A stretch of 64,000 nt of DNA, from NCBI RefSeq assembly GCF_900177515.1, contig NZ_FXAK01000004.1, forward strand, positions 248,001 through 312,000, written 5' to 3'. A program made the translations under genes and the position numbers. Within the stretch, counting starts at the first letter, position 1; every line of letters starts with the position of its first letter. This DNA comes from Azospirillum oryzae (GTDB taxonomy: Bacteria; Pseudomonadota; Alphaproteobacteria; Azospirillales; Azospirillaceae). The notes beneath the pieces were generated by a model, which had not been told where the DNA came from, did not search any database, and worked only from the letters and a program-made list of their open reading frames with translations. Positions 34,862 to 43,183 of the stretch are shown piece by piece.

Positions 34862-36571
34862 TCACAAGGCTCGTCCCGTGCGCTCACCGGTCATGGGGGA
34901 GGCCATCCCGATGGACCGCAACGCCTTGGCCACCTCGACCAGCACGCCGATCCAATCTCCGGGAATGGCTTGGCGGAACAGCCGTAAATTTGGGTACCAG
35001 GGGGTTGAGGGTCCGGTTACCCCCCAGAACCATGCCGGCACGAACGGCAGCAGCACCCAAGCCGGAACCCCCAGCCCGCCGGCGATGTGCGCCGTGGTGT
35101 TGTCGATGGTGATGACCAGATCCATGGCGGCCACCAGAGCCGCGAAGCCGTCGATGTCGCTGGAGGGGTCGATGCTCGTCTCATGGAAAAGGCCGGCAAA
35201 GCGCCGCTCCTGATCGTTGATGCCGTATTGCAGGCTGATGAGGCGTCCTCCGGCCGCCGCCAACCCCGGAGCGAGAGCCGTTGCGAGTTGCTCCAGCGCA
35301 AGCGAACGGCTTTCACTGGCAACCGAGCGCCAGGAAAGACCAACGCACAGCCGCGCATCGCCGTGGCGGGCGCGCAAGGCGGCAACCCTGTGCGGATCTG
35401 CGGCCAGATAAGGCCGCTGTCGGACGAAATCCTCCGGCCTGCGCCGCAGATGGCGCGGCAAGTCACTGACCGGGACTTGCGCCACGCTGTCCGCCACCAG
35501 CGCAGGCGCCGCCATGGCAGACGGGCTATCCGCTCTCGCCACCACCTCCGTCCCAGGCAAAGAGCGCCGCAACAAGGGGACGAGACGGGGGTCGCATGCA
35601 AGACGGCAGGCGATGCCGGCCTCGGTCAGGTCCGGAATCAGGCTGGCGAACAGGATTTCATCTCCCACCCCCGGTTGCCCCACCACCAACAGCCGGCCGG
35701 CCGGTATGGCCGCCCCCGACCAGTGCGGCAGGCTACCCCCCACTTCCGGCGGCGCACCGGTCTGCCAGCGGGTTGCCAGATCGTCCCATCCGCCGGTCAT
35801 GTCTCCCAGCAAAAGCCGGGCGACTCCCCGGTTCACCCGCAGCCCGGAATTGTCCGGCTCGATTTGCAGAGCCCGGTCGTACAGGGCGATCCCCCCCTGC
35901 GGCCTGCCCTGATGCACCCGCGCATTGGCGACAAGCGCATAGCCCTGGACCGAGTTGGGCGCCAGAACGATCACCCCGCCGCCATGCCGCTCCACATCGG
36001 ACAGCCGCCCCTGCGCCATCGCCACCAGTGCGCTGTCGAGCACGGCTTCCATCGCATCGGGGGCCAGGCGGCGCCCGCGCGCCAAAGACAACTCGGCAAC
36101 CTCGTGACACCCCTGGGCGTGCAGGACGGCGCCGCGATTGATGTACGCCATCGCCAATTCCGGCACGAGCAAGGCAACCATCCGGAATGCCGCCTCGGCT
36201 TGCGTCAAGGCGCCTTTCCGGTACAAGAGCATCCCGCGCCGGAAAGCGACGTGCGCCATCAGCGGATCACAGCGCAACGCCATCCCATAGGCCGCGACCG
36301 CGCCGGCCTCATCGCCCTGGTCTGCCAGCAGGGCCGCACACTCGGCAAAGGCGGAGGCATCGGCAGGGCATAAGGCGATGAGGCGTCTCAGGCAAGCCAG
36401 CCCGGCCTTACGATCACCGGCCGCTGTCACGGCCTTGCCCAGCAAGCGCCACCCATCGGTGTTCACAGGGTCGGCACGCAGGACGAGGCGATACAGCGCC
36501 ATCGCCTCGTTCAGACGCCCGGCGGTATGATGGTCCGCCGCCAGACGCAGAACGTCACCGGTCGTCGCCAT
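34862..36571 (-). CDS. TPR - GT9-like glycosyltransferase
   Basis: 569 aa from ATG 36571, where MATTGDVLRLAADHHTAGR aligns with the first TPR of the other members; the frame is open to 36679. Residues about 5-290 are TPR repeats. The GT domain carries LLVVGQPGVGDEILFASLI, LCVGLSWRSVA, TIDNTTAHIAGGLGVPAWVL and WYPNLRLFRQAIPGDW. It is the fourth TPR-GT9-like protein in the window. Target unknown. Confidence 0.85.
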   Translation of the reverse strand: MATTGDVLRLAADHHTAGRLNEAMALYRLVLRADPVNTDGWRLLGKAVTAAGDRKAGLACLRRLIALCPADASAFAECAALLADQGDEAGAVAAYGMALRCDPLMAHVAFRRGMLLYRKGALTQAEAAFRMVALLVPELAMAYINRGAVLHAQGCHEVAELSLARGRRLAPDAMEAVLDSALVAMAQGRLSDVERHGGGVIVLAPNSVQGYALVANARVHQGRPQGGIALYDRALQIEPDNSGLRVNRGVARLLLGDMTGGWDDLATRWQTGAPPEVGGSLPHWSGAAIPAGRLLVVGQPGVGDEILFASLIPDLTEAGIACRLACDPRLVPLLRRSLPGTEVVARADSPSAMAAPALVADSVAQVPVSDLPRHLRRRPEDFVRQRPYLAADPHRVAALRARHGDARLCVGLSWRSVASESRSLALEQLATALAPGLAAAGGRLISLQYGINDQERRFAGLFHETSIDPSSDIDGFAALVAAMDLVITIDNTTAHIAGGLGVPAWVLLPFVPAWFWGVTGPSTPWYPNLRLFRQAIPGDWIGVLVEVAKALRSIGMASPMTGERTGRAL

Positions 36572-36756
36572 AAATCTGCTGTTCCAATGCCGTTGTGCAG
36601 CCCGATGCGCATCCATAATGCGGCACGGAGAGGCTGACCAGGGCAATTCACCATTTGGACAGCCGCACCACGTGAGCATCGGTCCATGCGGTCGAGCAGG
36701 GCACGGGACGACTGATGATCTGGCGACCAGGGCCGGCGATCATGCCCCCCGGTCCA

Positions 36757-37566
36757 TCACCTACCGTTTTCCCCAGCCCGGCCATAGCGGGCCAGCAGCG
36801 GGTCCTGCCGTTTCAGGATGCGCTCCAGGTTGGCGAGCGCATCGTCCACCCCCTCGGCCGGCTCCACCCAGCGGTCGGGCTCCGGCGACATCGGGGGCGC
36901 TTCCTTTGGCGATGCCGCCGGACGGGGCAGGGAAGCGGCACGCGGCGCCACCTCCCCCAGCATCGGTGCCAGATCCTCCGCCACAAAGGTGCGGTGGCTG
37001 CGCCGCCGGGTGATCTCCACCGCGATCTCCAGGCGCGGCAACTCCTCCAGCAGGTCGGTGGCCGCACTGGTGGCACAGCGCAGCCGCGCTGCCAGACGGG
37101 CCGGGCCGATCACCTCTTCGGCCGCCACCGCGTCGACAGCGCGGCGGATGCGGGCGTCGCTGCGCCGGTCGCCCACACGCCGGCGCCAGCTGCGCCAGCA
37201 GTGGAGCAGGGCGATGAGCCGGTCATCCCCCTCCTCCGCCTGCCGAGCCATGCCGTCGAGAAAGGCAAGTAGCCAACCCCCCTGGGGCTCTGCGCGGCGA
37301 ATTGCTCCCACCCCATTCAAGCAGGGTAGCGGCAGCGGCGTCATTCCCTGAGCGGCGAGGAAGTGGGAAACCGCAAGGCAAGCGCCGCTGCGGTCGCCGC
37401 CAGCTTCCAGGTGGGCAAAGAAGCCAATGCCGCAAGCGATCAGCGCTGCCGAGCCTACTGCGGCGTGGGCCTCGTCCATCTGCGCATGCGCGTCATCTGT
37501 GCCGGTCGGGGCGAGAGCGGCTGTCGCTTTCTCCTGAAAATTTTCTCTTGGTTTGACGTGCATCAT
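36757..37566 (-). CDS. Fic-C-terminal-like / RHE_PE00001-type winged-helix protein
   Basis: 269 aa; the start is uncertain. The middle (AFLDGMARQAEEGDDRLIAL) and the winged-helix part (IGPARLAARLRCATSAATDL, then EITRRRSHRTFVAEDL) resemble the C-terminal half of Fic-family proteins. The region where Fic enzymes carry HPFxxGNGR reads EAGGDRSGACLAV, so the AMPylation motif is lost. Similar plasmid proteins in Rhizobiales are annotated RHE_PE00001/DUF1612. A DNA-binding role is inference. It resembles the protein at 43184-44416 in layout. Confidence 0.55.
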   Translation of the reverse strand: MMHVKPRENFQEKATAALAPTGTDDAHAQMDEAHAAVGSAALIACGIGFFAHLEAGGDRSGACLAVSHFLAAQGMTPLPLPCLNGVGAIRRAEPQGGWLLAFLDGMARQAEEGDDRLIALLHCWRSWRRRVGDRRSDARIRRAVDAVAAEEVIGPARLAARLRCATSAATDLLEELPRLEIAVEITRRRSHRTFVAEDLAPMLGEVAPRAASLPRPAASPKEAPPMSPEPDRWVEPAEGVDDALANLERILKRQDPLLARYGRAGENGR

Positions 37567-37929
37567 CTAGACGAATCAACGGCTTGGGCGAAATTCTTGC
37601 GGCTCAGAAATTTCTTGCAGCCGAACGCTTTCATGGCCCAGCAGTCAACACTCGGCAAACCCAGCTCTAGCCCGTTTGACGGTCGGAACGGTCGAGATTT
37701 CCCTGAGCGGTTCCGGAACCTGCCCGCCGCTGGTCGAATCGCCCAAGGATATGCTGCCGCTTCCGGAGCCGGTGTCACTGCGTCATCCGCACAGACCGCA
37801 GCTTTCGCCCCGCGCTCGTGTCTTCATCAAATGTCTTCATCAAATGTCTTCATCAACGGGATGACCAGCCGGTTCGCCGCTCGGGATCGCGCCGCTCGTG
37901 GAAGCGGCGAGCCGGAATTCCGATGAATT
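37567..37929. repeat. Gap containing a 13-bp triplicated tandem repeat
   Basis: TCTTCATCAAATG occurs three times in a row at 37821-37857 (the third copy ends in CG). The rest of this 363-bp gap between the winged-helix gene and lysR has no gene I can support. The repeat lies just past the lysR stop codon. Confidence 0.7.
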
Positions 37930-38835
37930 CTAGAGGCTTCGAACGATCCCGTCGCAATAGTCGATGAATGCCCGGACCTTGGCCGGCGGATGCTGGCGCG
38001 AGGGATGGTAAACGAAAAGCGGGAAGCGCTCGCCGTGCCAATCGGGGAACAGATCGATCAGCGCGCCCGACGTCAGCCGCGCACCGACACCCCATCCGAT
38101 CACCTGCGCGATGCCGGTGCCTGCCAGACACTCCTCCAACAGCGATTTGGGATCGGTGAAGGTCAGCGGTCCTGTCGTCGGCACCTCGATCGCTTCGGTG
38201 CCGCGGATGAACTCCCAACCGAAGGGGCGTCCCGAGGAAGGGTCGATGAACTGCAGGCAGCGATGCCCGGTGAGGTCCGATGGATGCGCGGGCTTGCCGT
38301 ACCGGCCGAGATAGGCGGGTGACGCCACGGTGAGGATCGGCGCCTCGACCAGCAGGCGCGAAATCAAGCTTGCCCCGCGCGGCTGACCGAACCGGATGGC
38401 GAGATCGATGCCGTCCGCCACCAGATCGCCGAAATGGTCGCGCGTCACAAACTCGACGCTCAGCTCAGGGTGGCGCTCGCAGAACGGGCCGAGCCGTCCG
38501 GCAAGCACCAGCGGCAGGAAGAAGGGGTCGATATCGACCCGCAGACGCCCCCGCACCGCCGAAGCGGCGCCGGAGGCCGATGCCGCGGCGTCCTCGATGG
38601 CATCGAGATGAGGTTTCGCCTCCTCATAGAAGCGCCGGCCTTCGTCGGTCAGCGTGACTGACCGCGTCGTGCGATCGAGCAGGCGAACGCCCAGCCGTGC
38701 TTCAAGCCGGCTGATCGACCGGCTGACCCCGGAATCGGTGAGCCCGATCAGTTCAGCGGCTTTGACGAAGCTGCCCGCTTCGACCACAGCTGTCAGCACG
38801 CTGACCCCGGACAGGATCCGTCCATCAAAGGGCAT
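37930..38835 (-). CDS. LysR-family transcriptional regulator
   Basis: 301 aa from ATG 38835, which has AGAGG seven bases upstream (the frame extends to 38895). The N-terminal winged helix is clear: VLTAVVEAGSFVKAAELIGL, then SGVSRSISRLEARLGVRLL. The C-terminal effector domain follows (VRGRLRVDIDPFFLPLVLAG). It is divergent from the amidohydrolase operon, with one inverted repeat between them, and so very probably controls that operon and itself. The inducer is unknown. Confidence 0.9.
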   Translation of the reverse strand: MPFDGRILSGVSVLTAVVEAGSFVKAAELIGLTDSGVSRSISRLEARLGVRLLDRTTRSVTLTDEGRRFYEEAKPHLDAIEDAAASASGAASAVRGRLRVDIDPFFLPLVLAGRLGPFCERHPELSVEFVTRDHFGDLVADGIDLAIRFGQPRGASLISRLLVEAPILTVASPAYLGRYGKPAHPSDLTGHRCLQFIDPSSGRPFGWEFIRGTEAIEVPTTGPLTFTDPKSLLEECLAGTGIAQVIGWGVGARLTSGALIDLFPDWHGERFPLFVYHPSRQHPPAKVRAFIDYCDGIVRSL

Positions 38836-38867
38836 GCGACGCCTCTTCTTATCCTTATCTGATTTTC

Positions 38868-38886
38868 TGTCAGGAATGATCTGACA
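38868..38886. promoter_or_regulatory. LysR-type operator TGTCAG-N7-CTGACA
   Basis: A perfect inverted repeat of six bases with a seven-base spacer lies in the 132-bp divergent gap, 33 bp from the lysR start and 82 bp from the amidohydrolase start. The size and placement match LysR-type binding sites. Confidence 0.75.
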
Positions 38887-38967
38887 CAATCTCACTTAAT
38901 TCAAGAGTGGTTCCGGGCGATATCGCTTGCGAGGCATCAAGGCCCCAAGCCACGAAAGGACCGGATC

Positions 38968-40308
38968 ATGACGCAGAGCAATTCCCGCACGCTTTTCAAA
39001 GGCGGCACGATCATCACCATGGACAGGGCGACGGCCGCGCCGCCGGTGGGCGACGTGCTGGTCGAGGGAGACCGGATCGCCGCCATCGGGGCGAACCTGT
39101 CCGCCGCGGACGCCCAGGTCATCGACGCCGCCGGCAGCATCGTCATGCCCGGCCTGATCGACGCCCACCACCACATGTGGCTCGGCGTGATGCGGCGGAT
39201 GATGCCGGATGTCGATGATCTCTTCGCCTATATCGACGTCGTCGCCGAGACGCTGGGGGCTCATTACCGACCGCTGGACATGTATCTGAGCACCAAGCTG
39301 ACGGCACTCGCCTGCCTCGATGCCGGCATCACCACGGTCATCGATGCCTGTCACAGTTCGCGCAGCCCGGAACATACCGACGCGGCGCTGGACGCACTCG
39401 ACGACAGCGGTATCCGCGCCCTCCACATGGTCGGGGCCGCGATGGACAAGGGGGCAACGGGCGCGCATATCCCCGCCGATCTGAAGCGTCTGGCCGACAA
39501 TTGGAACCAGGGCGACGGGCTGGTGCGGGTGGGGCTGTTCGGCCAGTTCAACATCGACTGGTGGCGGGCTGCCCGCGCGCTCGACATGCGCATCCTCACC
39601 GAATTCATCGGCGATCTGGCGACGCTGGGACCGGCGTTCGACGAACCCGGCCTGCTGGGCAGCCACAATATCTTCAATCACTGCACGCGTCTGCCGGAGG
39701 AAACCTGGAAGCGCCTTGCCGCCGCCGGCGTCAACGTGACGGTCAATCCGCGGTCCGACGCTCTCTTCGGCTTCGACGACGAGGGCTTCGCCTGGCAGCA
39801 GGCGGTCGACCACGGACTGGCGCCCGCGCTCGGCATCGATCTCGACACCGCCTTCGGCAGCGACCTGTTCGGCGAGATGCATGCGCTGTTCGGCCAGCAG
39901 CGCTCGGCCATGCGCTATCGCCGGTTCCGTGGCGAGGAGACCGCGCCCGCACCGATCTCCGTCGAGGCCGTGCTCCAGTCCGCCACTGTCAACGGCGCGC
40001 GTGCTGCCGGCCTTGAGGATCGGATCGGCAGGTTGGCGGTCGGCTGTCAGGCCGACATCGTCATGGTGCGCACCGACGACGTCGCCGTCTTCCCCGTCAC
40101 CGACGCGGTCGGGACCATCGTCCAGGCGGTCGAACGCTCCAACGTCGACACGGTCATGGTGGCGGGCGGCATCCGCAAGCGCGGCGGCACGCTCGTCGGC
40201 GTCGATCTGCCGAAGCTGCAGGCGGAAGTGAACGGCTCGCTCGGCCACCTGCTCCAGGCCAGCGGCTATCGGCCGGGGCGCTCCGGCACGGGCACAAAGG
40301 CAGCCTGA
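38968..40308 (+). CDS. Amidohydrolase (TRZ/ATZ, cytosine-deaminase-like)
   Basis: 446 aa; AAAGGA precedes the ATG. It starts with TLFKGGTIITMD and IVMPGLIDAHHHMW, the metal-binding HxH motif of this superfamily. Later HNIFNHCTRL, the ALGIDLDTAFG acidic motif, and the C-terminal RIGRLAVGCQADIVMV, the hallmark of TRZ/ATZ-type hydrolases, are present. They remove amino or chloro groups from nucleobase or triazine-like rings; the substrate here is unknown. First gene of an operon with an MFS exporter or importer and an SDR, under a divergent LysR. Confidence 0.85.
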   Translation: MTQSNSRTLFKGGTIITMDRATAAPPVGDVLVEGDRIAAIGANLSAADAQVIDAAGSIVMPGLIDAHHHMWLGVMRRMMPDVDDLFAYIDVVAETLGAHYRPLDMYLSTKLTALACLDAGITTVIDACHSSRSPEHTDAALDALDDSGIRALHMVGAAMDKGATGAHIPADLKRLADNWNQGDGLVRVGLFGQFNIDWWRAARALDMRILTEFIGDLATLGPAFDEPGLLGSHNIFNHCTRLPEETWKRLAAAGVNVTVNPRSDALFGFDDEGFAWQQAVDHGLAPALGIDLDTAFGSDLFGEMHALFGQQRSAMRYRRFRGEETAPAPISVEAVLQSATVNGARAAGLEDRIGRLAVGCQADIVMVRTDDVAVFPVTDAVGTIVQAVERSNVDTVMVAGGIRKRGGTLVGVDLPKLQAEVNGSLGHLLQASGYRPGRSGTGTKAA

Positions 40309-40379
40309 TCGAGCGGGGACGCCGCCTCCCTTGTGGGCGGCATCTCCTTCCACATCTGCGAACCCTCACGGAGGATGGC

Positions 40380-41579
40380 ATGTCGGCAACTGCCGTCAAG
40401 GATGCGGGCCGGCCCGATGCCGTACCGCAATTCCTTTCCCGCCCTGCGCCGGGCATCATCGCAGCACTGTTCTGCGGCTATCTCGCCGTCGGGCTGCCGC
40501 TGCCGGTGCTCCCGCTCTTCATCCACGACAAGCTGGGCTTCAGCACCTTGATCGTCGGGCTGGCGATCGGCATCCAGTTCCTGGCGACCGTGCTGACGCG
40601 CGGCTATGCCGGCCGTGTCACCGACCAGCATGGCGGCAAGCGCTCGGCGTTGCAGGGTGCCGCGATCAGCGCATTCGCCGGCCTGCTCTATCTCGTCGCG
40701 TTGCTGCCGGGGCTTTCACCCGGGCTAAGCCTGGCGCTCCTGGTGGGGGGCCGACTGGCGGCCGGTCTTGGCGAAAGCCAGTTCGTCACCGGCTGCGTCT
40801 CCTGGTCGATCGCCTCGGTCGGACCGCAGCGGGCCGGCATGTCGATGTCCTGGACCGGCATCGCCATGTTCGCCGCGCTCGCCATCGGTGCACCGGTCGG
40901 CATGCTGCTTTACCAGGGCTATGGTCTCGAGGTGGCGATGGTCGCCTGCATCGTCGCGCCGCTCACCGCCGTCGCCATAGCAATGCGCGAGACCTCCTAT
41001 GCCACGCCCGCCGGTCCCCGGCTGCCCTTCCACAAGGTGGTCGGCCAGATCTGGCGCGAGGGAGTCGGCCTGATGCTGCAGGGGGTCGGCCTGTCGGGAC
41101 TGACGGCCTTCGCCTCGCTCTATTTCGCGGCACGTCACTGGAACAGCGCCGGTCTGGTCATGACCGCCTTCGGCGTCGGTTTCATCGCGGTGCGCGTCGT
41201 TTTCGGCAGCCTGCCCGACAAGATGGGCGGCTATCGCGTCGCGCTGTGGTCGCTCGTGATCGAGGCCGTCGGACAGGCGATAATCTGGTCGGCGCCGACC
41301 GATGTCATGGCGCTCGCCGGTGCCCTGGTGACGGGTCTCGGCTGCGCCCTGGTCTTTCCGGCGCTCGGCGTGGAAGCCTTGAAGCGGGTGCCGCCCGCCA
41401 ATCGCGGCAGCGCCATGGGCGCCTTCGTCGCATTCCTCGACATCGCCTATGGCATTTCGGGGCCGGCGGCGGGCGTGATCGCCGGGCAGTTCGGCTATGC
41501 CGCCGTGTATCTGTTCGGCGCGGCCTGCGCATTGGCCGGCGCGGCCCTGACCATCACCGCGCATGGCCCACAATCCTGA
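40380..41579 (+). CDS. MFS transporter
   Basis: 399 aa; GGAGG is upstream of the ATG. Twelve hydrophobic segments are expected. The MFS loop motif appears as GYAGRVTDQHGGKRSALQGA after helix two, in the manner of the YhhS/AraJ-type drug or sugar efflux subfamily. It lies 71 bp after the amidohydrolase and 28 bp before the SDR gene, so it probably moves the substrate or product of that pathway. Confidence 0.85.
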   Translation: MSATAVKDAGRPDAVPQFLSRPAPGIIAALFCGYLAVGLPLPVLPLFIHDKLGFSTLIVGLAIGIQFLATVLTRGYAGRVTDQHGGKRSALQGAAISAFAGLLYLVALLPGLSPGLSLALLVGGRLAAGLGESQFVTGCVSWSIASVGPQRAGMSMSWTGIAMFAALAIGAPVGMLLYQGYGLEVAMVACIVAPLTAVAIAMRETSYATPAGPRLPFHKVVGQIWREGVGLMLQGVGLSGLTAFASLYFAARHWNSAGLVMTAFGVGFIAVRVVFGSLPDKMGGYRVALWSLVIEAVGQAIIWSAPTDVMALAGALVTGLGCALVFPALGVEALKRVPPANRGSAMGAFVAFLDIAYGISGPAAGVIAGQFGYAAVYLFGAACALAGAALTITAHGPQS

Positions 41580-41607
41580 ACATTCCCCATCGGAAGGAGA
41601 AAACTCC

Positions 41608-42378
41608 ATGTCCCGCATCTTTATTTCCGGCTCATCGACCGGGCTCGGCCTCATGGCAGCCGGGTTGCTCACCGGAAAGGGCCATCAGGTCGTCCTGCAT
41701 GCCCGCAACGCCGACCGGGCCGAGGATGCCCGCAAAGCCTTGCCACGGGCCGAGGCGGTCGTGGTCGGCGACGTTTCGACCATCGCCGGCACCAAGGAGG
41801 TCGCCGCCCAGGTCAATGCGCTCGGCAGGTTCGATGCCGTCATCCACAATGCCGCCGTCGGCTATCGCGAGGCGCATCAATCGACGGCCGACGGTCTGCC
41901 GCACGTCTTCGCGATCAACACGCTGTCGGCCTACATCCTGACGGCGCTGATCGACCGTCCGAAGCGGCTCGTCTATCTGTCGTCGGGCATGCACCATCGT
42001 GTCGACGCCAATCTCGACGACATCCTGTGGAAGAAGCGCCGCTGGAACGGCTCGGAAGCTTACGCCGAGAGCAAGCTGCACGACGCGATGCTGGCCTTCG
42101 CCATCGCCCGCCGCTGGCCGGAGGTTTTCAGCAATTCCCTGGAGCCAGGGTGGGTACCGACCAGGATGGGCGGCCCCGGCGCGCCCGACGACATGGATCA
42201 GGCGCATCTGACCCAAGCATGGCTTGCCGCAGGTGACGATCCCAGGGCGGATGTCACGGGAGACTATTTCTATCACATGAAACGCATGCCCCCCAACCCG
42301 CAGGCGCTGGATCCCGATCTTCAGGATCGGCTGACCGCCCTCTGCGCCGAAACCTCCGGCGTCACGTTGCCGTCCTAG
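41608..42378 (+). CDS. Short-chain dehydrogenase/reductase
   Basis: 256 aa from ATG 41608, preceded by a strong GGAAGGAG. The cofactor motif is FISGSSTGLGLMAAG, the structural motif is NAAVG, and the catalytic YxxxK is in EAYAESKLHDAM. The usual catalytic Ser is in LVYLSSGMHH. NAD(P) preference is not decided. Third gene of the LysR-controlled operon, so it probably acts on the product of the amidohydrolase. Confidence 0.85.
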   Translation: MSRIFISGSSTGLGLMAAGLLTGKGHQVVLHARNADRAEDARKALPRAEAVVVGDVSTIAGTKEVAAQVNALGRFDAVIHNAAVGYREAHQSTADGLPHVFAINTLSAYILTALIDRPKRLVYLSSGMHHRVDANLDDILWKKRRWNGSEAYAESKLHDAMLAFAIARRWPEVFSNSLEPGWVPTRMGGPGAPDDMDQAHLTQAWLAAGDDPRADVTGDYFYHMKRMPPNPQALDPDLQDRLTALCAETSGVTLPS

Positions 42379-42558
42379 CACGACGGCCGGGCAGACAGCC
42401 GCTACTCCGCTCTGGTAGTGGCCATTCCGTAGCCCACTCCAATGGCGACCAGCCTACATCACTGAGGTGTATCGGAACCTGGAGCCGCACCGTCACCCGG
42501 GCCGACGTGACGGCCACCGTGGCGAGAGCCCGGTGAGGTCGATAGCTGGCAGGCTGGG

Positions 42559-43003
42559 TTAGGAGTGTCGGTGGGCCAGAGGGAGCGACGCTCGCCCCGC
42601 AGGCTCTGATAGGTCCGGCGCCCCGGCAGGGGTGTCGTCGAGCACACCGGTATCGGCCAGCCCCATCGCCTGCAGGTCGTCCAGATCGGGTAGGTCGGCC
42701 AAGCTCTCCAAACCGAACTGGTCGAGGAAGGCGTCGGTGGTCACGAAGGTCAGCGGGGCGCCCGGACGCGGACTCCGCGGCCCCGGCCCCACCAGCCCCC
42801 GCCGCGCGCAGGCGGCCGACGGCGTCGGCATCGACGGTGCGGCCGAGCAGGCGATCAAGGCCGCGCCGGCTCACCGGCTGGTGATAGGCGATGTTGGCGA
42901 GCAGCAGTTGTTCGTCGACGCCATCCTCACCGTTCTGGTGGTAGAGGCCGCGTTGGAAGATCAGCTCCACACTTTTCTGCGGGCGTTCCGACAGGCGGTC
43001 CAC
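42559..43003 (-). pseudogene. scpB: Frameshifted, truncated scpB remnant
   Basis: One frame reads LLLANIAYHQPVSRRGLDRL, matching the ScpB second winged helix (usual LAIIAYHQPVTR). After a shift near the C run at about 42796-42810, the next frame reads LTFVTTDAFLDQFGLESLAD and LPDLDDLQAMGL, the usual ScpB C-terminus. The N-terminal half of ScpB is missing. ScpB works with ScpA and SMC in chromosome condensation. This copy is almost certainly inactive. Confidence 0.75.
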
Positions 43004-43183
43004 TAACGGTATCTTCTAGGGGAAGCCCAAGCCTTGAATGCTGGGGTCTCGCCGAGCCGGGTCGTCCTGCTTGGCGGCGTCATGGAGAGGCGCCTTACCG
43101 GTTTGCCTGCGATTTCCTCAGGACGCCGCGTCACGGTCCGCCGGTTCGCAGGCGCCACGGCCTGCTGGATGAGGCCTTGCCGC

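Noticed and set aside
37363-37926. Plus-strand frame opposite the first Fic-like gene
   Set aside because: Overlaps the better-supported minus gene and has no family signal.
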